63,617 nucleotides of DNA from a virus, in IMG/VR virus record IMGVR_UViG_3300031576_000041, positions 1-63,617 of that record, one strand, 5' to 3'. Positions 9,078-20,700 of this stretch are shown piece after piece. The translations under genes and the position numbers were made by a program. Numbering within the stretch: the stretch's first letter is position 1; each line of letters starts with the position of its first letter. The notes below the pieces were generated by a model. The model saw only the letters and a list, made by a program, of their open reading frames with translations, made no database searches and had not been told where the DNA came from.

Positions 9078-9596
9078 TTGCTGTATGAATCCCGCAAGAT
9101 CGTAGAATCAAAGACCCCAGGATTTGAGGGGGTGAAGTTCATCATCCACCGCTTTAGCGAGGGGCGTCGGATCGCGTTGCGACTACAGACAGCCGATGCC
9201 CTGAAGCGACTGGAGGAGATTGCCGGCGAGACGGCGCTGCTTGAGGCTGGCGGGACAGACAAAGAAGAGCAAGAGCGCCGCTTCAGGTCTCTCGTCGCAC
9301 TTGGAGCAGAAACCGACCGTCTGATCCATGAGCAGATCAACCCGACCTGGCTGCGGTGGGGCATTGTCAGTATCGAAGGTCTGGAGATTGACAACACGCC
9401 GGCCACGGCGGAAAGTCTCTTCCAAAGCGGGCCGCGCGAACTGTACGCCGAGGCCGTAGCGTTGATCAAGGAGGAGTCGGGCCTGTCCGCTGAAGACCAA
9501 AAAAACTCCGAGTCGCCTACCACTTCTTCTGCACCGGTGGTTGGAGCGACGAGCGATTCCGGTGTGGAGAATGCAAACGCGCAGGGCACTTCATAG
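9078..9596 (+). CDS. Tail assembly chaperone (short, G-type product)
   Basis: 172 aa from TTG 9078, preceded by AAAGGAG (9063-9069). Upstream in-frame ATG 9012 lies in the hairpin region and is rejected. Size, acidic/helical character and place between tube and tape measure fit the G-type chaperone. Near its end it carries the slippery heptamer A AAA AAC (9500-9506) in the correct frame. Confidence 0.75.
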   Translation: MLYESRKIVESKTPGFEGVKFIIHRFSEGRRIALRLQTADALKRLEEIAGETALLEAGGTDKEEQERRFRSLVALGAETDRLIHEQINPTWLRWGIVSIEGLEIDNTPATAESLFQSGPRELYAEAVALIKEESGLSAEDQKNSESPTTSSAPVVGATSDSGVENANAQGTS

Positions 9597-9934
9597 GCCG
9601 GAACTGCCGGCGGTACTTCCCGGAGTTGGTTCAGATCGACCGCGCCCCATGCTGGAGCGCGACGTACAGGGAAGGCGAGGCCGTCGTTACCATCGATGGC
9701 ACGTCCACCGCGGAGTGCCCGGTCTCGTATATCACGGGGAAATCGTTTGAGCTTGTCTCTGCGTTCCATCGGGCAAACCTGGCCGGCGGGAAGGTGGGGA
9801 CGATGTACGGACCCGATATCAGCCAGTGGCCGGCGTGGGCGGTTGATGCCTGGTCCGTAATGGAGATGGAGCGTCGGCGCGTCGAAAGCACGTTGATGCA
9901 CGCGATGAGACAAAACAATGCCGAGCGGTCTTGA
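9078..9934 (+). CDS. Tail assembly chaperone, -1 frameshift (GT-type) product
   Basis: The -1 frame is open from 9506 without a stop to TGA 9932-9934, giving a fusion of about 285 aa (143 codons before and 142 after the shift). The extension contains four Cys spaced C-x10-C-x2-C-x10-C (codons 9530, 9563, 9572, 9605), a zinc-site-like pattern lost if translation began only at TTG 9626. This conservation of a sensible reading across the shift strongly supports programmed frameshifting, as in lambda G/GT. The stop overlaps the tape measure start. Confidence 0.75.
9500..9506 (+). promoter_or_regulatory. Programmed -1 frameshift slippery site
   Basis: The heptamer A AAA AAC is read as CAA AAA AAC in the zero frame. 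After slipping one base back the next codon is CTC (9506-9508). The placement is the canonical X XXY YYZ. Confidence 0.8.
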
Positions 9935-12900
9935 ACTACTCATCAACATCCGAACGCAGGGCGGCTCGGAGATGGACCAGCTTCGGCGCGCCACAGGTGG
10001 GATGGCCCAGGAGGCACTGCAAGCCTCCAGGGTCGTCGGCAACTTCGAAGCCAACATTCGCAATATTTCCAAGACAACAGCAGACACCAAGCGCGGCATA
10101 GAATCCCTTGCCGCATCTATCCGTTCGGGGGTTCAGGACCCATTTGGAGCCGCAGGACGTGCAGCAGAGCGGCTCGTGTTGCGTTTCGGTACGCTTGGCA
10201 TTGCCGCAGCAGGCATCGCGGCAGCGGCAGCCGTAGCCTCGAAACAGTTGTTCGATATGGCCAGGGTGACCGGCCAGCTTGCCGAGCAGGAACTTCTTCT
10301 CGCAGAACGAACCGGCCTTACCGTTAGAGAGGTCGGGCTGTATTCGGCAGCGTCGAAAATAGCCGGCGTCAACGTAGAATCCTTTGTCGTAGCCGTAAGA
10401 ACACTCAGCGAAGCACTCAGCGAGGGGACGGAAGAGGGGCAAAGGGGCAAACGCGCCCTAACACAACTGGGGATTGAGGCGACAAACTTAAATGGCCAGA
10501 TCAAGCCGGTTGGCCAACTGTTTTTTGAAATTGCGGACGCGCTGAATAGAATACCGCAACCGACAGAACGAGCCAGGATCGCCGTCTCCATATTTGGGCG
10601 TGGGGCGCTGGAGCTTCTTCCCCTGTTGCGTGGGAACTTCCGTGAGTTGATCACAGAAGTTGAACGAATGGGTGTAATCTTCACGGACTCTGGTGTTCGG
10701 ACGGCGGCCAGGTTCGACGATGCACTGGATCGGCTCGGGCTGAAGGCAAGAAAGGTTTCCAGGGATATCGGACTGGCCGTTGCCGAGACGGCAGACGCCT
10801 TCGGCCTATTGGGCCCCAAAACACCCCTGGAAGAAACACATATTGGGACTCGTGTTGTCGGACCCCCGTTGCCGCCCGGCGGCGGTGTTGGGACCATCCT
10901 GAAGGCACTGGATGAGCGCGACAAATCCAAGAGGGCCCAGGAATTATTCGAATCTCTTCAGGGCCCACAGGAGTCCATTCGCCGGCTCCAGGCGGAACGG
11001 CAGGCGATTCTAAAAAGCATACTGACAGCAACAGAGGCACAGCAGGGCAATTTGGCAGAAGAGGCCCGCGTTATCGACGGCAAGATCAAACAGGTCGAGC
11101 GTATCTTAGAGGCACAACGAGACGCTCACACTAAGCTCGCCCAGGCGCAGGCGAGAACAGCCGCCCTGCTGAACCAATTCCGGCCACAACCCAAAACCGA
11201 GATTGGGAGGTTTGATCAGCAGGTAGCAGACGCGCTACAAGAACTTCGGGGTTTTCCAGACCTTGCGAACCAGGTAACAGCGCGAGCCGCTGAGACCCGC
11301 CAGGCAATGGTTAAAGAAATCATTGCCAAATCCATCGCATCAGGAAAGGAGATGGCGAAGGAAGCCGTCGAGAAGCTGGAAAAAGCACCGGACAAAACAC
11401 CCGAGCAAATTGCCAGAGAAGTGATGGAGCGCGCGAAGCAGTCGCTCGAATCCCAAAACAAGATAATCGACGCCTTCAGAAAGGCCGAGCGAGACCGAGA
11501 CATCGATCGCTTACGGGCATTGGAGGATTACCAGAATCGTCGAGATGAACTCCTTGCTGGACCGGGTGGTGATGTGCGTGTGGCGCAAGAACAGCATGCC
11601 CGCCGCCTGCGGTTCATCGACATCGAGCTTGAGCGTCGGCTGGCTGCTGCCGCCATGGTTCTCGACGCAGAGGAGCGGCTGATTGCGGTGGAAGAAGCGC
11701 GACACCGCGCCGGGCTGGAGTTCCAGCAGGCACAGCACAATTTCGAGCTTCGGCTCCTGGAGATGCAACAGCAAAAGCTTCAGGAGTTCCGCGATATCGC
11801 TGGCAGGGTATTCGATGCCCTCGTTGCTGGCGGGCAGACCAGCCTCCGGGATCTATTCCGCGGCATGATGTTGACACAGCTTCGCACGATCTTCGTGAAC
11901 GTCGCGGCGGAGGCGTTCAAGGGCCTCGGAGGGGTTCTCGGGGGCGCGATTGGCGGTCAGCGCGATCCACAGTCCGGGAAGTTGACACCCCTCGGCAGGA
12001 TTCTCCAGGGGACCGTCCTGGGCATCGAAAACAAGGAACTGGCCGAGGCGACCAGGAACAGCACGGCCAGCCAGCAACAACTGAAGTCGTCCACTGATAA
12101 CCTCAAAGGGAGCGTGGATCGCCTTACCGCCACGATTTCCGGGGCGGCATCGGGGGCGGTTGGGGGAGGTGGCCTCCAGGGGGCGGTCGAGGGCGTCAAG
12201 GAAGCCCTGGACGAGGTATCCGACCCCTCTGCTGCAACGTCCGCCAAGCAGCGCTCGCGCGCGGGGCAGGTCCTGGGAGATATTGGGGGCCTCGCTGCGG
12301 GCGTTGCCGGCATCATCCTTGGCGGGAAGGCCGGCGCGCCTGGTCTTGCTGCTCTCGCTGCCGGACCGCTCATTGGCCAGAGCCTGGAGAATCTTATCAC
12401 CCAGCTTGGAGGCAACAAGGGGGTGGCGCATCGAGTAGGGCAGGCTGGGATTATTGCCGGTGGAGCCTTCGGCGTCATCTCTGGAATCAAGGAGGGTGGC
12501 ACGCGGGGCACGCTCCACGCCGTGTCCTCGGCCGCAGCTACGGCGGCAGCACTGGACCCGGAACCGATCAGCAAGGCTATCCTCGCGGCGATCGCCGTCA
12601 CCACGGATATCGTTGCCTCGTTCGTGGGTCCCAATGTGGAAAAGCGCAAGCGGGAAATCGCCGCGGCACTGGAAAGGAATCGGTATGCCGACCCGAGTTC
12701 ACAGGACCTTCTGGTTGATCTCTATGGCAGGCAGATGGATCGCGACGTGGCTGGGACTTTTCGGATGCTCCCACCGCCAATACCTGGCATTGGAGGATTC
12801 GGCACGGACTTCGGGGGCGGCATATTCAGCGACATGGGGAACCACATGATTATTGTGAACGTGGACACCATGGATGCCAAGAGCTTCCTGGACAACAGGG

Positions 12901-12986
12901 GAAGGATTGCGGAGGCCGTTCGCCGCAGCATCATTGACGGGCACCCGCTTCAGGCGGAACTGGACAGCATGTCGAGTAGGATATGA
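9918..12986 (+). CDS. Tail tape measure protein
   Basis: 1022 aa, starting 17 bases before the end of the frameshift product. It has long helical regions (about residues 350-620, rich in Q/E/R/K), an early hydrophobic Ala/Gly segment (about 85-105) and a Gly/Ala-rich hydrophobic region near 800-910, all typical of tape measures. Length implies a tail of roughly 150 nm by the usual 1.5 angstrom per residue rule (inference). Confidence 0.9.
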   Translation: MPSGLELLINIRTQGGSEMDQLRRATGGMAQEALQASRVVGNFEANIRNISKTTADTKRGIESLAASIRSGVQDPFGAAGRAAERLVLRFGTLGIAAAGIAAAAAVASKQLFDMARVTGQLAEQELLLAERTGLTVREVGLYSAASKIAGVNVESFVVAVRTLSEALSEGTEEGQRGKRALTQLGIEATNLNGQIKPVGQLFFEIADALNRIPQPTERARIAVSIFGRGALELLPLLRGNFRELITEVERMGVIFTDSGVRTAARFDDALDRLGLKARKVSRDIGLAVAETADAFGLLGPKTPLEETHIGTRVVGPPLPPGGGVGTILKALDERDKSKRAQELFESLQGPQESIRRLQAERQAILKSILTATEAQQGNLAEEARVIDGKIKQVERILEAQRDAHTKLAQAQARTAALLNQFRPQPKTEIGRFDQQVADALQELRGFPDLANQVTARAAETRQAMVKEIIAKSIASGKEMAKEAVEKLEKAPDKTPEQIAREVMERAKQSLESQNKIIDAFRKAERDRDIDRLRALEDYQNRRDELLAGPGGDVRVAQEQHARRLRFIDIELERRLAAAAMVLDAEERLIAVEEARHRAGLEFQQAQHNFELRLLEMQQQKLQEFRDIAGRVFDALVAGGQTSLRDLFRGMMLTQLRTIFVNVAAEAFKGLGGVLGGAIGGQRDPQSGKLTPLGRILQGTVLGIENKELAEATRNSTASQQQLKSSTDNLKGSVDRLTATISGAASGAVGGGGLQGAVEGVKEALDEVSDPSAATSAKQRSRAGQVLGDIGGLAAGVAGIILGGKAGAPGLAALAAGPLIGQSLENLITQLGGNKGVAHRVGQAGIIAGGAFGVISGIKEGGTRGTLHAVSSAAATAAALDPEPISKAILAAIAVTTDIVASFVGPNVEKRKREIAAALERNRYADPSSQDLLVDLYGRQMDRDVAGTFRMLPPPIPGIGGFGTDFGGGIFSDMGNHMIIVNVDTMDAKSFLDNRGRIAEAVRRSIIDGHPLQAELDSMSSRI

Positions 12987-12990
12987 CCAA

Positions 12991-13347
12991 ATGGCAACTT
13001 TCCCAAACCTGAAGAGCGGGAAACCGGCAATGTACCCGGCCACTCGCGGGCGCGGTTACATGACGGGCACGGTGAAGTTCCTGGACCAGTCCGAGCAGCG
13101 GTGGAAGGCGCGCGCCCCCTTGACGCGGTGGGAATTGACGTTCACGGGGGTCGACGGCTATGACCTTTCGCTCGTCCGGGCCTTCTTCAACTCCATGAAG
13201 GGGGCATTCGACAGCACATGGGACGTGACGATTGGTGGGGTGCTCTATTCCAACTGCGTGTTCGAGCAGGATGATTTCTCGCCGGTAGAGCAGCGGAACA
13301 ACCGCCACAACCTGACGCTGAGGTTCAGGCAGGTTAGGAAGAACTGA
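12991..13347 (+). CDS. Minor tail protein
   Basis: 118 aa from ATG 12991. It follows the tape measure and resembles small tail-tip proteins that contact the tube end (YDLSLVRAFFNSMKGAFDSTW; a compact beta pattern like the first part of distal tail families). Overlaps the next gene as TGATG. Confidence 0.55.
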   Translation: MATFPNLKSGKPAMYPATRGRGYMTGTVKFLDQSEQRWKARAPLTRWELTFTGVDGYDLSLVRAFFNSMKGAFDSTWDVTIGGVLYSNCVFEQDDFSPVEQRNNRHNLTLRFRQVRKN

Positions 13348-13499
13348 TGACGAACTCGGAAACCCTTCGGCTCATGCGTCTGATTCAGTGCGGATGCAAG
13401 AAACACCCGGAGTACAAGGCGAATCGTAAGCCACGGCCGGCTTGCCACGATTGTGCCGATATGTGGAAGGCCAGGCTGCGCCTGGCGGAAAGGGCCTGA
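13347..13499 (+). CDS. Small zinc-ribbon-like protein, 50 aa
   Basis: Coupled to the upstream gene by TGATG. Four Cys arranged CGC then CHDC suggest a zinc ribbon; the basic tail may bind nucleic acid. Unrecognised and unusual between minor tail genes. Confidence 0.6.
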   Translation: MTNSETLRLMRLIQCGCKKHPEYKANRKPRPACHDCADMWKARLRLAERA

Positions 13500-13505
13500 A
13501 CCAAC

Positions 13506-13883
13506 ATGGATGGGATGCGGAGAACCTTGGCAGTTGATCTGGACGGAACCGCTGCCATCAACAATGGGAAGATGGGGATTCAGATTGGCAAGCGAGCGCC
13601 CGGTGCCCTGACGACCCTGCGGGCGTTCAGGAAGGCTGGATGGCAGATCTTGATTCACACGGTTCGACCCGATGAGTGGGTGGTGAAGTACTGGTGCGAC
13701 AAGAACCTGCCGGGAATTGTTGATGGAATCAACTGCAACCCGGAGGACGTTGCTACGACCGGCATCGAGACCCCGAAACCCTATGCCGACGTGTACCTGG
13801 ACGACAAGGCCTGGCCGATTGTCGGGCAGCCCTTCAAATGGGCGGCGTTTCGGAAGAGTGCAAAGACGCGGGGATGGATTTAG
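13506..13883 (+). CDS. HAD-like hydrolase
   Basis: 125 aa. Motif I is AVDLDGT with the nucleophile Asp and the +2 Asp. A second acidic motif YLDDKAWP supplies the metal-binding pair. HTVRPDEWVVKYW corresponds to the motif II (T/S) region. It is a short cap-less member, probably a phosphatase. Placement inside tail genes suggests a moron-like insertion. Confidence 0.75.
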   Translation: MDGMRRTLAVDLDGTAAINNGKMGIQIGKRAPGALTTLRAFRKAGWQILIHTVRPDEWVVKYWCDKNLPGIVDGINCNPEDVATTGIETPKPYADVYLDDKAWPIVGQPFKWAAFRKSAKTRGWI

Positions 13884-14711
13884 GTGCCGATTTACTTCCC
13901 ACAACTGAACAGCAACGGGGTGATCACCCAACTCCCATACGAGACCAGTGCGGCTTTCCGCACGACGTTCAGTGAAGTGGCAACTGGGAAGCGCCACGCG
14001 TATTCGCAGTTCGCAACCCCCGTGTTTCGGTTCAAGCTGCACTACCGGTCCATCCCCGACTCGGAACTGACGACGCTGGAGAACTTCTTCAACGCACGCG
14101 AGGGACGCTTGGGAGAGTTCGCTTTCCTGGACCCGGCTGCCAACCTGGTGACCAGGAGCGAGGACTTCGCGGACGCCTTGTGGGTAAAGACCTTGGTAAC
14201 GGCCGGAGCATCCGTGACTGATCCGTTCGGTGGAGCGCTGGCGAAAAGCCTTGCTGCCGCCGCAGGCGATGCCTTCATGGTCAACACGGTTCTTCCAGAC
14301 GCCGCCGGCGCAGACGCCTTTGTGCTTTGTGGATCGGTGTGGGCGCGGGCGCTCTCCGCCGGCCAGAACATAGCCATCGGGTTTCTGAACAATCTGGATG
14401 TTCTGCTAAGCCAAACAACCTGGGCGCTTCCCCAGAATGCATGGAAGCGAGTTCACCACACGATCACCCTGGCCACTCCCGCGCCTGCCGCCGTAAAGCT
14501 CCGCATTGGGGGCGGTAGCACCTGGAATAACACGACAATCGAGATGTTCGGAGCGCAGGCCGTTCCATCCATGGGTCCTGGAGCCTACGCCAAGACCCCC
14601 GGCAACCCAGGCCTTCACGGGAAGTGCCGATTCGAAGCCGACGAGTTTGCTGTCCGATACCTCGGCCCAAACCAGAACTCCGTCCAGCTTGGAATCCAGG
14701 AGTACAGATAA
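13884..14711 (+). CDS. Minor tail protein (DUF2460-like N-terminus)
   Basis: 275 aa from GTG 13884, immediately after the TAG of the HAD gene. The stretch ENFFNAREGRLGEFAFLDP matches the common pattern of tail proteins that link tube end and tip. A beta-rich insertion (about residues 90-235, beginning NLVTRSEDFADALW) looks like a carbohydrate-binding type module. The family core resumes at the C-terminus. Confidence 0.65.
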   Translation: MPIYFPQLNSNGVITQLPYETSAAFRTTFSEVATGKRHAYSQFATPVFRFKLHYRSIPDSELTTLENFFNAREGRLGEFAFLDPAANLVTRSEDFADALWVKTLVTAGASVTDPFGGALAKSLAAAAGDAFMVNTVLPDAAGADAFVLCGSVWARALSAGQNIAIGFLNNLDVLLSQTTWALPQNAWKRVHHTITLATPAPAAVKLRIGGGSTWNNTTIEMFGAQAVPSMGPGAYAKTPGNPGLHGKCRFEADEFAVRYLGPNQNSVQLGIQEYR

Positions 14712-14720
14712 GAGTGTAGA

Positions 14721-17700
14721 ATGCCACTGACAACCATCAACGCGGCGAAGGACCTGAAGCCAACCAGCTACCAGCCACTGCTGATTGCTACGGTTACTTT
14801 CACCGATTCGCCAGCAACAATCTTGCGGCTCTGCACACACCCGCTGAGGGTGTCCGATGGTGGGTTCCAGTATGGCGGGAACGACTACCTGCCGCGCATT
14901 CTGAACCAGGATATTGCCGCTACACAAGCGATGAGCGAGCAGGGTATCGACCTGGCACCGAGCGTGAACCTGATTCTTTCTGATGGCGACCGTTTCATTT
15001 GGACGAACCATGAGAAGGCCATCGGGTTCAAGGGCGCGAAGTTGAAGCTGGAGTTTATCTTTTGGGACGCGGATACCGCGACGTTCTCCAGCGACATCAA
15101 GGTCATCTTCGTTGGAATTTGCGGGCCAGCGCAACTCGACAACGAGGACGAGATTTCCGTGTCGGCGGTGAACCTTCTTAACCTCTCGCGGTTCAACTTC
15201 CCGACGCTCCGAATCCAAAAGCGATGCCCGTGGGTATTCCCGACGACGGCGAAACAACGCGAGGCGGCCGTTCTTACAGAGGACTCGCCGTTCTTCTATT
15301 GCGGTTACGGACCGGACGTCGACAGCACCGGCACGGCCATCGGAAGCCCCCCAGTGACGCCCCATGCGGATGCGCGAGGCAACTTCAACGCCGGTGTCCC
15401 GTTCACGGTCTGCAACTTCACGAAGGCGGATTGCGAAGCCCGTGGGATGTACGAGAAAGACAACGCGACGCCGAACCGAAACACAGCGCGCTACGGCGGC
15501 ATTCAGTGGTCACCCCCGGAGAGCCAACACACGAAGGGCCTGGACGGGAAGTGGCTCGACGTTGGCCAGAACCCGAACATCGCAAAGTACAACGACTACT
15601 TTCCATTGGTCTACGGAAAGAGCAACGTCGAACCTCCGGTGATGAACATTGTCGGGGATGCGAACCTCACCAAACTGGAAGCGGTTTTGTCGTTCGGTGA
15701 AATCGACGCGGTCGAAAGGGTGATCATCAATGATGTCGTGGTTGCCCAGGGCACGCAGGGCGGCAACACCATCGCCGGATTCTGGAACTATGTGGCGACC
15801 GGAACGAGGACCGGCGCTCGCAACCTGGATGCGCTCTACACCGATAGCGCCGGCCTGCCCCTCGGAGACCCCTATGGGTCTCTGGCCTGTATTGAGGTAG
15901 TCATTCCAAGGGCGCTCTCAGAGACAACCAGCACGCCTCGCATCAGGGTTCTTCTCCGTGGCCGCAAGGTCCGAGTGTACACCAATCCGACCACTTTCAC
16001 GAGAACCTGGTCAGAAAACCCGATCTGGATCATGCTGGATGCGCTGGTTCTAGCTAACTGGGACTACGCCGACATCGACATCCAGAGCTTCATCGACGCT
16101 GCGGCCGTTTGCGATGTGAGCATCACGTACACGGACCTGAACAATCTCAGCCAGACTCATGCCCGCTACAAGGCCGGCCTGGTGATTCGCCAGCGCGTTG
16201 CGGCGAACGAGTTTATCCGGGGCCTGCGGAACAACTGCAAGGCGATCCTGGGAATAGTCGACGGGAAGCTGAAGGTTTCCATCAAGCGAACTCTGGCAGA
16301 CCAGCAGCCATCCACCATTGCCGGTTCGAACTACAACACGGCGGTCGCGTCGAAGAACGCAGCGGGAACAGCGACGGATGGCTTCGTGGCGCACAAGTTT
16401 GACGAGGCAACGCTGCGTCTGGTGGATGACGGGGGCCGCTCCAAGAGCACACTGACGGTCAGTCAATCATCTCTGCAGGAGACGCCAAATCGAATCGGAA
16501 TGCCGTTCTCTAATGAGTTCAACGACTACGCTCGTGACAGCATTGAGGTTGCTAACACTGCGGATATTGTGAGGTCCGGCCAGGAGGTTCCGGCTCTTGC
16601 GCCGGCAGAGGGGATCACGAACTTCGATCAGGCAACACGCATCATCAAGTGGATGATGGCCGAAGGATTCCAGGGAAATACGCGAGGCGGAGCAGCAGGA
16701 GACACTGGCGGTACCCTGGTGTTCAGCTTCGAGACCAGCTTCACGGCCCTCCATCTTCAGGTGGGGCGGGTTTGCCTTTTCAGCCACACGCAACTTGGCA
16801 TCACCAACAAGCTGATCCGCATCCTAAAGATTCAACCTGCAACCAACTTTGAAACCTGCAGGATCACAGCAGCGCTCCACAGCGACGAGTGGTATCTGAA
16901 CTCCTTCGGCCAGGACGCCGAGCCTCGGTACGATGGCCGGCGGCGGGACCAACTCGACCGGCCCCCGTTCGCATGGCAGCCCTACGAGGTCCAGCCGAGG
17001 ACGACGGACCCGCTGTACGACTCTACCGAATGGTCCTTCGGGTTGGCCCCGATCTACGAGGCCGCTGGAGACAAAACGGCCCTCGCCCGCCTGCGCGTTT
17101 CGGGCAAGCTCCCCGTGAACGATTTCAGCGTCAACACGCGCCCGCCGTGGGTTCCGCTTCAGGGAACGACCGCCAGCACCGGAGGCGTTCTGGCCGGCGG
17201 CAAGACTTACTACTGCGCGCTCGTGGCCAAGGACACTGTTGGGGCAGAGTATGGAGTCACCGCACCTTCGGAGCTTGTGCGGATCGCAGTTCCCGCAGGG
17301 ACCAATACCAACACGATCACGATCCCTGATATCGCTTGGGCGGCGGGTTCTGTAGGGTACATCCTGTTCGCCGGGACAGATCCGACCAAGCTGGCGTTCC
17401 ACTCCACGAGCGATACGACGCCTACTTCCATCACGATCACGACGGCCCTGAATACCGCCGCCTACGGGATGCCAGACGTGGAGTTCGACAAGGCCCGCTA
17501 TAAGGTCAAGCGCGTCCTGCATTCCGGTGTCGTCGGGATCGCGCTTACTGGTTGCAACTTGAACAAGCTCATTATCCAGAACGCTGGATGGACGGTGAAC
17601 GAATGGACCAACTACGATTGCTCCATCATCGCGTTCAAGGATGCAACCCTGGCCAGCGGCGTGGCGATCACCAACGCGACCAACGCATCCCCAATTTCCA

Positions 17701-20700
17701 TAACCGCCGCCGGCCACGGCCTTGCAACGGCAGATCGTGTGTTCATAACCGGCGTGCTCGGGAACACGGCGGCCAACGGATGGTACATCGTCACCGTCGT
17801 CGACGCGAACACTTTCACGCTGAACGACTCCAGCGGCAACGGTGCGTACACGTCTGGAGGAACATCCCAAAAGGTAAACAGCCTGACCCCGTCAACGGTG
17901 GCGATGGCAATCGCCAACTATACCGTTGCTTCCAACACCGCGTCCGTCCTTACCCTCACCGCAGGGAACCCCCTTGACGACGGCGTTGGCACTGGGGACG
18001 TGCTCATTATTCGCTCCCGCCCAAACACCACCACGCCTACGACCCTCGGTGACTCTAAGTGGATCAACGCCCAGGGACCTTCCGGCCTGAACGTAAACGA
18101 AGAAACCGGGCGCATCGTTAGGTTCATTGCTGGCAAGGGCAAGGGACAGGTCGCCCGAATCAAGAGCAACACGTCAACCGTTCTGACCATCGAGGGAACA
18201 TTCCAGATTACCCCCGACGTGACGAGCCGGTACATCATCGAGGAACCAGACTGGCCGTACTCCCTGGACGATACGCCGGCGGATGTGAACCATCCCCTAC
18301 GTTCATACAACTTTGATATGCCGGTGGACAACCTGGCAAATCAAGCAGTACTCGTGCAGGGTGTTCTTGTAGATGGCGGGGAGAACGAGTCTTTTCCACA
18401 CCAGTCTCCAGTGCGAGAAATATACCTGTATGGGGATGCGGGGACCGGCGCTGCGGTTCCGCCAGCGAATATTACGGGGCTGACCGTAACCGTGGATGGG
18501 TACTCAGACCCATCGGATGATGGCTCCGTCAATGTGCGGCTGAAGGTTACGTACGTCAACCCCGTTCCCCTTGGCACCTTTGACGGCGTGCACGCTTATC
18601 TCGACGCACCAGACACGCTCGGAGGACTCTCCGTCGGCTCGATGACCGCCGGCGGCTCCGCGATACCGTTGTTCTCGCCTCTGGATCTAGGGAAGAAACC
18701 ACGGGCAGAAAACCCCTTCTTCGTTCAACGGCGAGCCCCGCAGGAATCCGAAATCTGGAGAATATACGGGGCCTCGTACAGCGACGAGGTAGACAACACC
18801 CTGGTCGCGGTAGGCGGTGCCGGGGCTACGCCTTCCGCAACCGTGACCGTCTTTACGCCGGCCCAGGCCAGCGGGGAGAACTTCGCGCAACTCGTAACCA
18901 ACCTGGCGGTCACGGTTGAGTTTGACCCGGTGTCGGGATCGCTACCACCGCGCGTTCGAGTCGGATTTCGTCGGTGGAGATTCACGGCTACCTGGCAGGT
19001 CCCGGTGTTCCCGCCGCGCAGCCGTCAGCAATCGACGTTCGGCGGCATAGACATATTGCTGGAGGAGGCCACCCTTGGCAACCGCAGCTTGCTCGCCAGC
19101 GAGCAGGGTGCCACCTACACGAGCCCGTGGTTCGACCTCCCCCGCGTGACCACGGAGTTCTGGATTTGGGGGCTCTCCTACGATAGCCGCGGCAGGCGCA
19201 ACAGCCTTCGGACGGGCGTAACCCCGCGCGCGGTTGTGACGATTCAGGCCAACGCCGCTGCCGGTGTCGCCGGACAAGAGAACACTCCGAACGTCACTGC
19301 AATATCCGCAACTTTCGTCTATGTTACAAACGCCCAGGGTCAAAAGGTCCTAATCATCACGACCGCCTATACAAAGCCAAACGACCCACGGTGGGGCGGC
19401 GTCGACCTCGGCTACGATCGCGGCGACGGCGTGTGGCGACCACTGACCGGCAGCTACTACGCCAGCGGAGCATTCACCGATACCAGGCACGAGATCACCA
19501 ACTTCCCGGAGAGTAACCAAACCTGGAAGATATACTTCTGGAGTCGGGACGTCAGCGGACAGCACAACGTATTTTTCGCGGCCGACGCTACGAAAACGCC
19601 GCGCGTTGATCTGCTCGTCACCCCACCCCCATCGGGAAGCGCAGGGGTAGAGTTCTGCGCCAACGTGACCGGACTTGGGGTTGGTGTTGCAACATTCAAC
19701 TCGGCCGACGGCGGCTACATCACCAAGCTCACGGTGACCTTCACCAAACCGACGGACCCGGCGTTCGCCGGCGTCGATGTCGTTCGCCTGGTGAGCGGGC
19801 AAGCAGACAGAGACATCAGCCTGGGCGTCACGTTATCTCCGACCGAGTTTGAGGTTCAAACCCCGGCAGCCGTGGAAAGCTGGAGCGTTTACACGCCCGC
19901 GTTCGACGTCAACGGCAGGCGCAACACGTTGACCCCCGGCGTGACTCCGGTCGTGGCTGTAAGCGTGGGCGACGGGGGTGGACAAAGCGATTTTTCCAGG
20001 GCCAGGGCGGGAACGTTCGATGGCGCAGAGTTCATCGTAAGCGCTGGTTCGTTTCGGATGAACTCCATAAGCGCCAACAAGATCCTCACCGGGCAGCTTT
20101 TGGTCGGGGGAGGCGGCGGCAAGCCAACACGAGTGGAGGTGTTTAATGTCGCCGGTACGCGGATTGGACAGATTGGCATCGATGGGACAGATGAAAGCTG
20201 GCTTAAGAGCTTGCGCGTTGGTGGCACAAGTTACGCCACCGCACAGTTCCAGGCGGACGCTAGCGGAAACGTGTCGTTGACAAACGGCACACTCGATGTC
20301 ACGGCAGGAGTAACGCGGGTCAAAATCAATCCAACAGACGGCCTCAAAGTATTCGAATCTAACCTGGCGCGAACAGCGCGGGTATTTGGAGCCGCGGGCG
20401 GGTTCTACGTCGTAAAGGATGCACAAGCGTTTTCCTTCGGTGATCTTAGCCCGTCTAGCGTATCTGTCAGCTCCGGGGTCGGAACCACCGCGTCGTTCGC
20501 GGAAATGTTCGCTGTAGCAGCGACGAACGACGCCTTCGTTCGCCTTTACGGAACCGGGGGATACAGAACGTCGCTGGAGGCCAGTGACGCTGCCGGCGGA
20601 TCGTTGGAGTTGCTACCCGTTTCGGGCAGCGCTCTTCGCCTCCGGCCCACGACCGCTACGGCCGCCACTGCCGGGGCCCAAACCTTGCCCGCAAACCCCG

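Noticed and set aside
7674-10099. Long minus-strand ORFs (461 and 410 aa)
   Set aside because: They overlap well supported tail genes and show only shuffled-looking, Arg/Pro/Ser-rich sequence.
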